A stretch of DNA of 64,000 nt. Source: Litorivivens lipolytica. GTDB lineage: Bacteria > Pseudomonadota > Gammaproteobacteria > Pseudomonadales > Spongiibacteraceae. Where the stretch lies: contig NZ_JACHWY010000001.1 of assembly GCF_014191715.1 (NCBI RefSeq), positions 1,674,001-1,738,000 on the forward strand, read 5' to 3'. Every line of letters starts with the position of its first letter. Position 1 is the first letter of the stretch. Both the position numbers and the translations under genes were made by a program. Of this stretch, positions 18,015-26,280 are shown piece after piece. The notes below the pieces were generated by a model. It worked only from the letters and a program-made list of their open reading frames with translations. It ran no database searches and had not been told where the DNA came from.

Positions 18015-18896
18015 ATGGACAACCCCAGCCCTGATTCTGGCCATCAACCCTTGGTAACAGTGGCGCTGTCATGCTACAACCACGAGAAATACATCGGCGA
18101 AGCCGTCCTCAGCATTCTGCGGCAAACCTACCCTCAGGTAGAGTTGTTGGTTTACGACGACGGCTCATCTGACAGTAGCGTTGCGATCCTGCAGTCACTG
18201 GCAGATCAGCACGGCTTTTTCTTTCAGCCGCAAGCCAATATCGGCCTATCGGCCACCCTGAATCAGGCACTGGAAAGGGCCAAAGGCGAATATTTCTTTC
18301 AGATGGGCTCTGACGATATCGCTTTTCTGGACAAGATCGAAAAGCAGGTCAGCTTTCTGGAAGCCAATCCCGAATTTACCGTCTGCGGCGGCAATGCTCT
18401 GTATATCGATGGAGACGGCACCCTCCTGAACAAACGTCAGGTCTTCCACCCGGCGCGAGAGCTCGTATTCGAAGACTTCTTTGAAGGCCGCAAGCCGGGT
18501 TTCGCCGCTTCAACAGCGCTGGTTCGCACAGAAGCCATGCGCAAGGTGGGTGGCTACCGCCCGGATATCCCACTGGAAGATATCTACATGTGGATGAAGC
18601 TATCGTCGGAGGGCTACCGCTTCTACGCCCTCAACGACATCATGCTCTACTACCGCAAGCATGGCAGCAACACTTATAAAAACACAGCCTTTATGCGCGA
18701 TTGCATCAGCAAAACGTTACGTGAATACAGCGACCACCCCAGTTTTGAGGCGGTCTACAGCAAAGAGATGAACAGCCTGTTCCTGACCGCAGCCAAACAA
18801 AAGCAGAAGCCCTTGGCTCGGAGCATTTTGAAGGAAATACAACCTCGCTACTTCACCCGAAAAACCCTGCGCGGCATGCTCCGCCTGTTGTTCTGA
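18015..18896 (+). CDS. GT2-family glycosyltransferase
   Basis: A 293-residue GT-A enzyme. The donor-binding N-terminus is LVTVALSCYNHEKYIGEAVLSILRQ in pieces, with LLVYDDGSSDSS and the metal site FFQMGSDDIAFLDKI; LEDIYMWMKLSSEGY is the usual acceptor-loop region. It is transcribed divergently from rmlA and is followed one base after its stop by a second transferase, so the two form a small operon. Donor and acceptor are not evident. Codon usage resembles the core LPS genes rather than the A+T-rich block. Confidence 0.86.
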   Translation: MDNPSPDSGHQPLVTVALSCYNHEKYIGEAVLSILRQTYPQVELLVYDDGSSDSSVAILQSLADQHGFFFQPQANIGLSATLNQALERAKGEYFFQMGSDDIAFLDKIEKQVSFLEANPEFTVCGGNALYIDGDGTLLNKRQVFHPARELVFEDFFEGRKPGFAASTALVRTEAMRKVGGYRPDIPLEDIYMWMKLSSEGYRFYALNDIMLYYRKHGSNTYKNTAFMRDCISKTLREYSDHPSFEAVYSKEMNSLFLTAAKQKQKPLARSILKEIQPRYFTRKTLRGMLRLLF

Positions 18897-18897
18897 T

Positions 18898-19860
18898 ATG
18901 AGCGAACCCCGCATTCTTCTGCTCGGCCAGCAGGACAGAGATATCGACTTTAGCTGGCTATACAGTTACGTGCAGCGCCAGCCCGGCGCAACGGTTGCCT
19001 CGCTTAACAAAAAAGAGATCAAGGCACTTCCGCGAACACTCCGACGACTCAAACCTCGCCAGTATGATCGCATTATCCTCGACCTGCCGTTTGCCAAAGT
19101 TCACCGTTTTGCCAAGCAGCTCCAAACACTACCCGGCCTGATCATTTTCGAGGAGGACGCCTGCCAGAACTTTCTCGAGCAATCGCGCTGGAAGGGCGCC
19201 TTTGCCGACTACTACAGGCAGCTACCCCACGCACAGATCATACTCAGTGGCTACGCGACCGGACAACGATTCCGCCAGTTGGGCATAGAGAACGAAGTTA
19301 TTCCCAAGGGCTTCGACGCCTCAACATTGCAAAACCACAATACAGCTCGCGATATCGAGATCGGCTTTATTGGCCGGGTACAGTCGGCGGTGTACAGCCA
19401 GCGCCGTGAGCTATTGGAGGCTGTTGATCAGGCATTAGGAGTCCATCTGCTGCGCACGGAGAGTCGTGAGGATTATCGCGACACCCTGAACCGAATTCGG
19501 ATTTTCCTCAGCGCTGACGTCGGCATTGGCGAGTACATGGCCAAAAACTTTGAAGCGATGGCCTGCGGCTGTGCCGTGGTCGCCGCTCGGCAGGGCAGCG
19601 GCGAGGAAGAGGCGCTGGGCCTAGTTGATATGCAGAATATCGTGCTCTACGACTCAGCCGATGAAGCCATCCAGAAAATACGAGAACTGCAGACAAAACC
19701 GGAATTGCTCTCGATGATCGCAGAAAACGGCGAAGCCCATGCTCGCGCAAGTTTCAGCCACCAGCACATTGCAGATCGACTAATGGAGCTTGCCCGCAAG
19801 CCCATGACGATGGAGCCGGCGCGCGCACCAAGCTGGTGGGAAAAGCTAACAGGTTTTTAA
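18898..19860 (+). CDS. GT-B-like glycosyltransferase (CgeB/GT4-like)
   Basis: A 320-residue protein whose C-terminal half has the GT-B nucleotide-binding pattern: EIGFIGRV, RIFLSADVGIGEYMAKNFEAMACGCAVVA (a GEYMxKNxFEAMACG-type element), then GLVDMQNIVLYD. The N-terminal half starts RILLLGQQDRDIDFSWLYSYV and lacks a classical GT4 glycine loop. This layout matches CgeB/Glycos_transf_1_2 proteins found in LPS-core loci. It starts two bases after the preceding GT2 stop. Substrate unknown. Confidence 0.75.
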   Translation: MSEPRILLLGQQDRDIDFSWLYSYVQRQPGATVASLNKKEIKALPRTLRRLKPRQYDRIILDLPFAKVHRFAKQLQTLPGLIIFEEDACQNFLEQSRWKGAFADYYRQLPHAQIILSGYATGQRFRQLGIENEVIPKGFDASTLQNHNTARDIEIGFIGRVQSAVYSQRRELLEAVDQALGVHLLRTESREDYRDTLNRIRIFLSADVGIGEYMAKNFEAMACGCAVVAARQGSGEEEALGLVDMQNIVLYDSADEAIQKIRELQTKPELLSMIAENGEAHARASFSHQHIADRLMELARKPMTMEPARAPSWWEKLTGF

Positions 19861-19863
19861 GCT

Positions 19864-20763
19864 TCAGGCTTTAATCTTACAGCTCAGGTACTTCAACAGA
19901 TACTCCGGCTTGCGCAGGCAGGCTTTCCAATCCGCTTGCCAGGCCAGTTTGAAATAGTCGCAAGCCTCTGGGTAGCGCTCCGCGCGCTTGCAGATACGAA
20001 ATACGGACAGGGCCCGCCGAGCTCGGTAATGCGCACGATACTGCTGAAACTCAGAAGGCAGGCGCTCGGGGTTAAAAACTTCGTCTACCAGAGACAAACC
20101 AACCGCCAGCGCCGTATCCGCATTGTGGCGCATACTCCCCGCGTGCTTGTAAATCCGCGTTGTAGGCTCACTGAGTCCCACTGCCTCGAAATTCGCCAGA
20201 CACTGGGCAAAGACGGGTATATCTTCGGTCTGACGCAACGCGGGATTATACGATACCAGCCCAAACACACGGCGATGCATCGCCACCGCACCATTGCTGA
20301 TTGAGAGCCGTTTGTACAGATAATCCAGAAACCGCTGCTGCGGCACTTCGGCAACGTGCACCGAGCCGCCGCTTACCATTCGACCATCATCAAACACCGA
20401 AACGGTCGGCGCAATCAGGAGCCCAGCATCCGGATGCGACTCTGCACCAGCTCGAAAAACCGCCAAGGCATTCGCCTCGAAAGCATCGTCCGCATCCAGA
20501 AAAATCAGGTAGTCGCCCCGAGCTTCCTTAACACCCCGATTTCTTACTGCGGCAAGCCCGGCGTTGTCCTGATGAATCACCTTCAGCGTCAAAAAATCCT
20601 GCGTAATACGATCCAGAACCTGCGGTGTATCGTCAGTGGAGCCGTCATCGATCACAATAACTTCAAAATCATCGCCCGCCTGCTCACAGGCCGAGCGCAC
20701 CGCGCGCTCCACCACCGCGCCATAGTTGTAGGCTGGAATGACAATCGAAAAGCGGATCACCAC
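19864..20763 (-). CDS. GT2-family glycosyltransferase
   Basis: A 299-residue GT-A transferase with FSIVIPAYNYGAVVERAV, VIVIDDGSTDDTPQV and FLDADDAFEANAL, the last being the metal-binding DXD. The start overlaps the tandem-kinase gene by seven bases, so it ends the leftward LPS-core operon that begins at waaF or further upstream. That position corresponds to where Pseudomonas LPS-core loci carry outer-core transferases, and a core-extension role is likely. Its stop lies three bases from the stop of the convergent gene. Confidence 0.87.
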   Translation of the reverse strand: MVIRFSIVIPAYNYGAVVERAVRSACEQAGDDFEVIVIDDGSTDDTPQVLDRITQDFLTLKVIHQDNAGLAAVRNRGVKEARGDYLIFLDADDAFEANALAVFRAGAESHPDAGLLIAPTVSVFDDGRMVSGGSVHVAEVPQQRFLDYLYKRLSISNGAVAMHRRVFGLVSYNPALRQTEDIPVFAQCLANFEAVGLSEPTTRIYKHAGSMRHNADTALAVGLSLVDEVFNPERLPSEFQQYRAHYRARRALSVFRICKRAERYPEACDYFKLAWQADWKACLRKPEYLLKYLSCKIKA

Positions 20764-22160
20764 GCTGGCTCCTGCCCAATGAGCAGCCGCTTAAACTGAC
20801 GCTCAACGCCGGGGTGGGCATACCAGTTCCGCAAAAAACGCTCGCGGTCTTTCTGGTGGCAGCGCTTGAAGTTACTCACTGAAGACACCGCATGAAGCAC
20901 ATCCAGATCAATCAACTGCACTCCCTGATCCGTCACAAGAAAATTGGTCGCTTTTAAATCGCCGTGACAAAGTTGCAACTCCCGCATTACTCGAAAGGTC
21001 TCGCCGACATCTTGAAGCTCCGCTTCCGTCGGCTCTCGCTGGGTGAAGGCATCCAGCATTTCGTCACCGCCGACATCTTCGGTAATCAGGTAGGCCACTC
21101 CACGTAGCGGACCACGCCGCTGCTCCAGCAAGACCAGTGGCGCCGGGGTCCGGATACCCGCCATCTGCAACAAATGCGCGGCGCGCCAGGCATTGCTGGC
21201 CCGGGTTTCGCGAAACAGGCGGCGCAGCCTGTGCCCCGTGCTTTTGATGTTATAGCGCTTGATAATCACTGGCCGGCCGGCCAGCTCGGTGCGTACCACC
21301 GTGGCGCTATTGCCGTCTTTCAGCATCTCTGCGCGCACCATCACACTGTCTGGCGCGGCCTTGAACTGCTCTATCCAGCTTTCATCTAGCCCGCGTTTAA
21401 AGGCGAGAAACCAGCCACCATCTCGGCGGACAACAATTTCCGTGCAGGTGCGGTAGATTTTTTCCAGATACTTATTGGTGCGAACCCACCAGCCTTTACG
21501 CGTTTTTTCATGGAGCAGGCGCCGCGCTTTTTCCTCAGCGATATCCAGCGACAACGGCAGGTAAGGGCTCTCCAACAGCGCCTGTCGCTCACGCCAGGGG
21601 AACTGGGCAATGAAAGCCGCGAGATTATCCAGTGACTTCTCGACCGACAAAGCGCCCTCGACGGCTTTCAGCGAGGCGTTGTCGACGATATACATCTTGC
21701 CATCGGCGAGTAGAAAGTTATCGAAGTGGATATCATCCTGCCAAATACCGGCGCGGTGCATACGGGCCAGCAGTTCACAGGTTGCCGCCAGAAAAGCGTT
21801 GCGACGCTCGCCTTGCAAACCCGCTCCGAGAGACTCGGCACCCTCCAGCTTTTCATATACCACCGCGAGCAGACCATCATCCAAGCCGCCCGCCCAAAGC
21901 AACGCTGGCGCGGGCAAGCTCGCTTTCTGCAGCGCATTGAAACCGGCAATCTCTGCCTGCTGCTCTCGCTCGGCAGAGGGCAGAAACAGTTTGGCCACAA
22001 CCGCACGACTCCCCCACTGTCCGGAAAAAGTTGCGCGTTTGCCCGGCAGCAATCTCAGGCTTTCCTCAAGCACCAATGGCTCACCGTCGAGCTCATAGCC
22101 AATAGGAACTGTGACCTGCCAATGCTTGGCTTCCAATGTCCCGCGGAGTGCCTCAGTCAT
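20757..22160 (-). CDS. tandem-domain LPS core kinase-like protein
   Basis: A 467-residue protein with two kinase-like modules. The first (about 1-225) has Lys57 in VVAKLF, a catalytic-loop pattern WQDDIHFDNFLL (Asp143, Asn148) and IVDNAS (Asp160). The second (about 245-467) has Lys301 in VIIKRY, LCHGDLKATNFLV (Asp401, Asn406) and LIDLD (Asp418). Both keep the residues expected for catalysis, so two phosphorylations, or one catalytic and one scaffold domain, are possible. Pseudomonas LPS loci encode comparable double-kinase proteins near waaG/waaP. The ATG at 22160 overlaps the waaG stop by eight bases. Acceptors, presumably inner-core heptoses, are inferred from context. Confidence 0.82.
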   Translation of the reverse strand: MTEALRGTLEAKHWQVTVPIGYELDGEPLVLEESLRLLPGKRATFSGQWGSRAVVAKLFLPSAEREQQAEIAGFNALQKASLPAPALLWAGGLDDGLLAVVYEKLEGAESLGAGLQGERRNAFLAATCELLARMHRAGIWQDDIHFDNFLLADGKMYIVDNASLKAVEGALSVEKSLDNLAAFIAQFPWRERQALLESPYLPLSLDIAEEKARRLLHEKTRKGWWVRTNKYLEKIYRTCTEIVVRRDGGWFLAFKRGLDESWIEQFKAAPDSVMVRAEMLKDGNSATVVRTELAGRPVIIKRYNIKSTGHRLRRLFRETRASNAWRAAHLLQMAGIRTPAPLVLLEQRRGPLRGVAYLITEDVGGDEMLDAFTQREPTEAELQDVGETFRVMRELQLCHGDLKATNFLVTDQGVQLIDLDVLHAVSSVSNFKRCHQKDRERFLRNWYAHPGVERQFKRLLIGQEPAW

Positions 22161-23265
22161 AAGCTTTCTCCAGAAATTCTGCAGCGCGCTGCGGCATGCT
22201 GAAAATATCCGACGTCTCTGCGAAATGGCGGCCACGCTCACGCCAGGGCTCGGCCCGCGCCTCGACAATGGATTTCAGGGCCGTATCAAGTAGCGCTTGA
22301 TCAAAGGGGCGTTCAATCACCGCCCCCATGTCCTGCTCTTTCACGTAACGCGCATAACCACAGGCATCTGTTGTAATCACAGGTAGACCAGCAACCATCG
22401 CCTCAAGCAAAACCGTGCCGGTGTTTTCCCGATAAGCGGGGTGCAGCAAAACGTCACCCGCCCAAAGATACTCGCTGACCGCATCAACACCACCAAGGAA
22501 CTCAACCGATTCGGAGACGCCGAGCTGAGTGGCCAGCTTTACAAATTTCTCCGCGCGATCCTTGCCCAGAATCAGCAGGCGGCTTTTGGGGCGCGAAGCC
22601 TTTAATTCAGAGAACGCGCGAATGGCACGATCCAGCCCCTTGGTACGAAAGCCACTGCCGACGAACAGCACAAGGGTTTCGTCGTCTTGCCAGTCGAACT
22701 TTTTACGCAGTAAGGCCCGGCGCTCGTTGTAATGGTCCGGCATGATGCGATCGCGGCGAATGCCGGGCGGCAAAAGGTGGAGACGATTGTCCGGCGTGTT
22801 GTAATACTGTTGATACACCGCTTTTTCCGGTTCGGAGATAAGCAGAACTTGCGTTGCTGCAGACGGGGAAAATACCGCTTCCTCCATCCGCTGATATTGG
22901 CGGGCGCGCGGCAGAAAGCGGTAGTAGGCTCCGCGCTCTTCGTAGATCTTGGCAGCGAAGCAGCTGTCGGCGGCGTAATACACATCCAGCCCCGGCATTT
23001 TGTTAAAACCCACGAGACGATCAATGTCGCTTGCCGCCACCGCGGCGGGCAACGCGTCAGCAAAGGAGCGATCGCGGGCGTGATTGGTCAGGCCCGCAAC
23101 CGGGACTTCCACGACCGCGATATCGTCGGGGCGCTCCCCTTCCCATTTACCGCAGAAAACCGTAACACGATGGTCGCGCTCGATGCAGGCACGGGCGATA
23201 GCCAGCATATCGCGCTGCAAGCCCCCAAACGGGAAAAACTTGAACAGCGCAAAGCCGAAATGCAT
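22153..23265 (-). CDS. waaG: LPS core glycosyltransferase WaaG
   Basis: A 370-residue GT4 enzyme that adds the first outer-core hexose to heptose II. The N-terminus FALFKFFPFGGLQRDMLAIA is the hallmark of WaaG, with FNKMPGLDVYYAADSCF and RFLPRARQYQRMEEAVF as further family segments. The C-terminal HPAYRENTGTVLLEAMVAGLP supplies the nucleotide-sugar glutamates. The ATG at 23265 shares its A with the waaC stop (TGATG), which decides the start; an upstream extension would overlap waaC. Order waaF-waaC-waaG is as in Pseudomonas. Confidence 0.94.
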   Translation of the reverse strand: MHFGFALFKFFPFGGLQRDMLAIARACIERDHRVTVFCGKWEGERPDDIAVVEVPVAGLTNHARDRSFADALPAAVAASDIDRLVGFNKMPGLDVYYAADSCFAAKIYEERGAYYRFLPRARQYQRMEEAVFSPSAATQVLLISEPEKAVYQQYYNTPDNRLHLLPPGIRRDRIMPDHYNERRALLRKKFDWQDDETLVLFVGSGFRTKGLDRAIRAFSELKASRPKSRLLILGKDRAEKFVKLATQLGVSESVEFLGGVDAVSEYLWAGDVLLHPAYRENTGTVLLEAMVAGLPVITTDACGYARYVKEQDMGAVIERPFDQALLDTALKSIVEARAEPWRERGRHFAETSDIFSMPQRAAEFLEKAYD

Positions 23266-24266
23266 CAGGCGCTCTCCTTTAGCAGTGCCGTCAACGCCTG
23301 CCATACCCGGCGCGGTGTAAGTGAGGTCATCACCACCGGATCAGTCGCCGGCAACTCGCCTCGCGGAAAGTCGCCCGCCAGCAGATGGCATTGATTGGCA
23401 CCATAGGTACCCACCAGATCTGGCGAGGTAGGGCCGTAGAGAGCAACCGTCGGCCGGTTAAGGGCCGCAGCCAAATGACCGAGACCGGTATCCACCGACA
23501 CCACAAAATTGGCGTATTGAAGTTCAGCCGCCACTCCCTGCAGATTGAGGCGGGGGAGCACTTTTACCTGATCGGTTAGCGCGGCAAGACGTTGCGCGCG
23601 CTCACGCTCTGCATCGCTTCCCCACGGCAAGCGGATTTCATAACCCGCATCAACTGCCTGCTTGCATAATTCCAGCCAGTAGGTTTCCGGCCAGTGTTTG
23701 TCATGCCGGGTCGTACCATGCAAAAACACGGCGTAGGGCTCGCGCTCGCCGCCGAGTTTAAACTTGCTGCAATCAATGGCGTAGTCGCCACGACTTGTCG
23801 GTCGGTCGTAATTCAGGGCCGCCGCAAACAACTGACGGGTTCGCTCAACCGCGTGCTGCTCACGCGGAATATGAAATTTGCGATGATAAAACCAGGCTGC
23901 AATTTTTTCGCGTACAGTCTCGCTGTCCATGCCGGCGCGGGGAGCTTTCACTAGGCGCATCAGAATTGCGCTCTTGAGCAGACCCTGTGCGTCAATCACC
24001 AGATCGTAGTTTTCCTTGCGAATCTGGGTTTTGAAGGCCTTCCACTCAATGCCTTTCACCGCCGCCAAGGGCGATTTCCGCCAGCGTCGAATGGCGACCG
24101 GAATCACTTTATCAACCGCCGGATGCCAACCCGGTATTTCAGCAAAACCCTCTTCCACCACCCAGTCAAAGACAATCCCGGGGATTGCGGCGGCAGCATC
24201 GGTCAGTGCCGGCAGGGTATGAACCACATCGCCCATCGACGAGGTTTTGATAATCAGTACACGCAT
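23265..24266 (-). CDS. waaC: LPS heptosyltransferase I
   Basis: A 333-residue GT9 enzyme that transfers the first L,D-heptose to Kdo. It begins RVLIIKTSSMGDVVHTLPAL, has VIDAQGLLKSAILMRL and FLHGTTRHDKHWPE as WaaC-specific blocks, and ends the Rossmann half with SVDTGLGHLAAALNRPTVALYGPT. It overlaps waaF by one base upstream and waaG by one base downstream. All diagnostic regions are intact and the length is normal. Confidence 0.95.
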   Translation of the reverse strand: MRVLIIKTSSMGDVVHTLPALTDAAAAIPGIVFDWVVEEGFAEIPGWHPAVDKVIPVAIRRWRKSPLAAVKGIEWKAFKTQIRKENYDLVIDAQGLLKSAILMRLVKAPRAGMDSETVREKIAAWFYHRKFHIPREQHAVERTRQLFAAALNYDRPTSRGDYAIDCSKFKLGGEREPYAVFLHGTTRHDKHWPETYWLELCKQAVDAGYEIRLPWGSDAERERAQRLAALTDQVKVLPRLNLQGVAAELQYANFVVSVDTGLGHLAAALNRPTVALYGPTSPDLVGTYGANQCHLLAGDFPRGELPATDPVVMTSLTPRRVWQALTALLKESA

Positions 24267-25315
24267 CAGATCAATTCTTTACTGACCGGCCCGTCGACCA
24301 AGAGAGCATCCAGCGAGCGGATCACCCGCGCCGGCTCGAGATCAACGAGACATTTGAGATGCCCCAGCGGACATTCACGTTTGAAACAGGGCCCACAGTC
24401 GACAGGAATCTGCTCGACCGCAACGCGCTCAGCCAGCGGCGGCGTAAAACCGGGAGAGGTGGAACCGTACACCACAGCAAGCGGTCGCCCGAGGGCCGCA
24501 GAGATATGCATTAGCCCCGAATCATTAGACACAACCGCTGTTGCCTGCGACAGGATATCAATGGCCTGACCCAGAGAGGTTTTTCCGCACAGGTTCACAC
24601 AGCGTGCTGCAGCGGTTGGTGGCAGTGCGGAACGAATTCGCTCAGCCACATCGGAGTCCTTGGCGGAGCCCATCAATACCACCTGCCAACCACGCCCGAC
24701 GTACTCTGCGGCTACCGCAGCGTAGTGCTTGTCAGGCCAGCGCTTGGCCGGGCCAAATTCAGCGCCGGGGCACAGTGCCAGCACCTTGCCTGCCAGCCCC
24801 TTTTCCTCCAGCAATTTTGCTGCCGCCTTCTGATCAACGGTCAGGGCCGGGCGAGGAATCGGCTGAGGCAATACCGCACCTTCCGGCAGAGCCAGCGCCA
24901 CAAAGCGCTCTATCATCAGCGGATAATGGGCTTTGTTCAGCTTGCGCACATCATTGAGAAGGCCGTAGCGCATTTCTCCGCGCCAGCCGGTGCGCTGGGG
25001 GATCTTGGCAAAGAAGGGAATCAAGGCCGATTTAAGGGAGTTCGGCAGCACAATGGCTTGATCATACCCGGCCTCACGCAGCTCACGACCGATACCCAGG
25101 CGTGTGCCAAGCTGCAGCTGACCATGACCGACCGGCATGCTCAAGCCCTTGCGCACTTCCGGCATCCGATCAAGAAGGGGTTTGCTCCAGGCCGGCGCCA
25201 GTACGTCTATCTCACAGCCGGGATGAAGTTGGCGCAACACCTTGAACAGGGTCTGCGCCATCACCATGTCACCGACCCAGGACGGGCCGATGATAAGTAT
25301 GCGACGGTTCGACAT
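24266..25315 (-). CDS. waaF: LPS heptosyltransferase II
   Basis: A 349-residue GT9 enzyme adding the second heptose. It starts RILIIGPSWVGDMVMAQTL, contains VLPNSLKSALIPFFA and LCPGAEFGPAKRWPDKHYA, and has the C-terminal SNDSGLMHISAALGRPLAVVYGSTSP. A four-cysteine stretch, PVDCGPCFKRECPLGHLKC, is typical of WaaF. It lies eight bases after ilvE and begins the strictly coupled waaF-waaC-waaG-kinase-GT2 series. Confidence 0.96.
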   Translation of the reverse strand: MSNRRILIIGPSWVGDMVMAQTLFKVLRQLHPGCEIDVLAPAWSKPLLDRMPEVRKGLSMPVGHGQLQLGTRLGIGRELREAGYDQAIVLPNSLKSALIPFFAKIPQRTGWRGEMRYGLLNDVRKLNKAHYPLMIERFVALALPEGAVLPQPIPRPALTVDQKAAAKLLEEKGLAGKVLALCPGAEFGPAKRWPDKHYAAVAAEYVGRGWQVVLMGSAKDSDVAERIRSALPPTAAARCVNLCGKTSLGQAIDILSQATAVVSNDSGLMHISAALGRPLAVVYGSTSPGFTPPLAERVAVEQIPVDCGPCFKRECPLGHLKCLVDLEPARVIRSLDALLVDGPVSKELI

Positions 25316-25323
25316 GAGCCCGA

Positions 25324-26253
25324 TCAGTCAGCGACCGGAGCAAGCCACTCGGCACGGAAATTACCCCGCCCCTTTACCGCATCGAAGTACGCATTTTGCA
25401 GCTTCTCGGTAATCGGGCCACGCTTGCCTTCGCCGATGCGACGACCGTCCAGCGACTGGATGGGCAGAACTTCTGCCGCCGTGCCAGTAAAGAAGGCCTC
25501 ATCCGCAATATACACTTCGTCGCGGGTAATGCGCTTTTCGATGATCTCGTAGCCGTGATCTTCGGCCAGTGCGAACAAGGTGTTGCGAGTAATGCCGTCG
25601 AGACAGCTAGTCAGCTCCGGCGTATAGAGTTTGCCTTCGCGAACAATAAAGATGTTCTCGCCAGAGCCTTCCGCTACGTAACCTTCGTTGTCGAGCAACA
25701 GGGCCTCTTCACAACCGCTGTCCAGCGCCTCTTTCAACGCCAGCATGGAGTTGATGTAGTGACCGTTGGCCTTCGCCTTACACATGGAGATATTGACGTG
25801 ATGGCGAGTATAGGACGAGGTGCGAACCTTGATGCCGTTGATCTTGGCTTCCGGTGACATGTAAGCCGGCCAGTGCCAAGCTGCTACGATGACATGGGTT
25901 TGCAGATTGTCTGCTCGCAGGCCCATGCCTTCGGAACCAAAGAACACCATCGGTCGCAGGTAGGCTTCTTCCAGGCCGTTTTCACGGACCACAGCGCGCT
26001 GAGCCGCATTCAGGTCGTCCTTGGAAAAAGGCACTGTCATATTCAGGATGTGAGCCGAACGGAACAGGCGATCCGTGTGTTCTTTTAAACGAAAAATTGC
26101 CGTGCCGTGGCTGTCGGTTTTATAGGCGCGCACCCCTTCAAACACCCCCAGACCATAGTGCAGGGTATGGGTCAGCACATGCACCTTGGCCTCGCGCCAG
26201 GGCACCATTTCACCATCAAACCAAATCACGCCATCGCGATCAGCCATGGACAT
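25324..26253 (-). CDS. ilvE: branched-chain amino acid aminotransferase
   Basis: A 309-residue fold-type IV PLP enzyme for the last step of Val, Leu and Ile synthesis. Family segments are VIWFDGEMVPWREAKVHVL, THTLHYGLGVFEGVRAY, SMCKAKANGHYINSMLALKEA with the Schiff-base lysine, and EGYVAEGSGENIFIV. The ATG at 26253 has AGGAG about eight bases upstream. The position between glnE and waaF is the arrangement known in Pseudomonas, so synteny supports both neighbours. Confidence 0.96.
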   Translation of the reverse strand: MSMADRDGVIWFDGEMVPWREAKVHVLTHTLHYGLGVFEGVRAYKTDSHGTAIFRLKEHTDRLFRSAHILNMTVPFSKDDLNAAQRAVVRENGLEEAYLRPMVFFGSEGMGLRADNLQTHVIVAAWHWPAYMSPEAKINGIKVRTSSYTRHHVNISMCKAKANGHYINSMLALKEALDSGCEEALLLDNEGYVAEGSGENIFIVREGKLYTPELTSCLDGITRNTLFALAEDHGYEIIEKRITRDEVYIADEAFFTGTAAEVLPIQSLDGRRIGEGKRGPITEKLQNAYFDAVKGRGNFRAEWLAPVAD

Positions 26254-26280
26254 TGCAGAGTCTCCTCAAGAAAATTCGTT

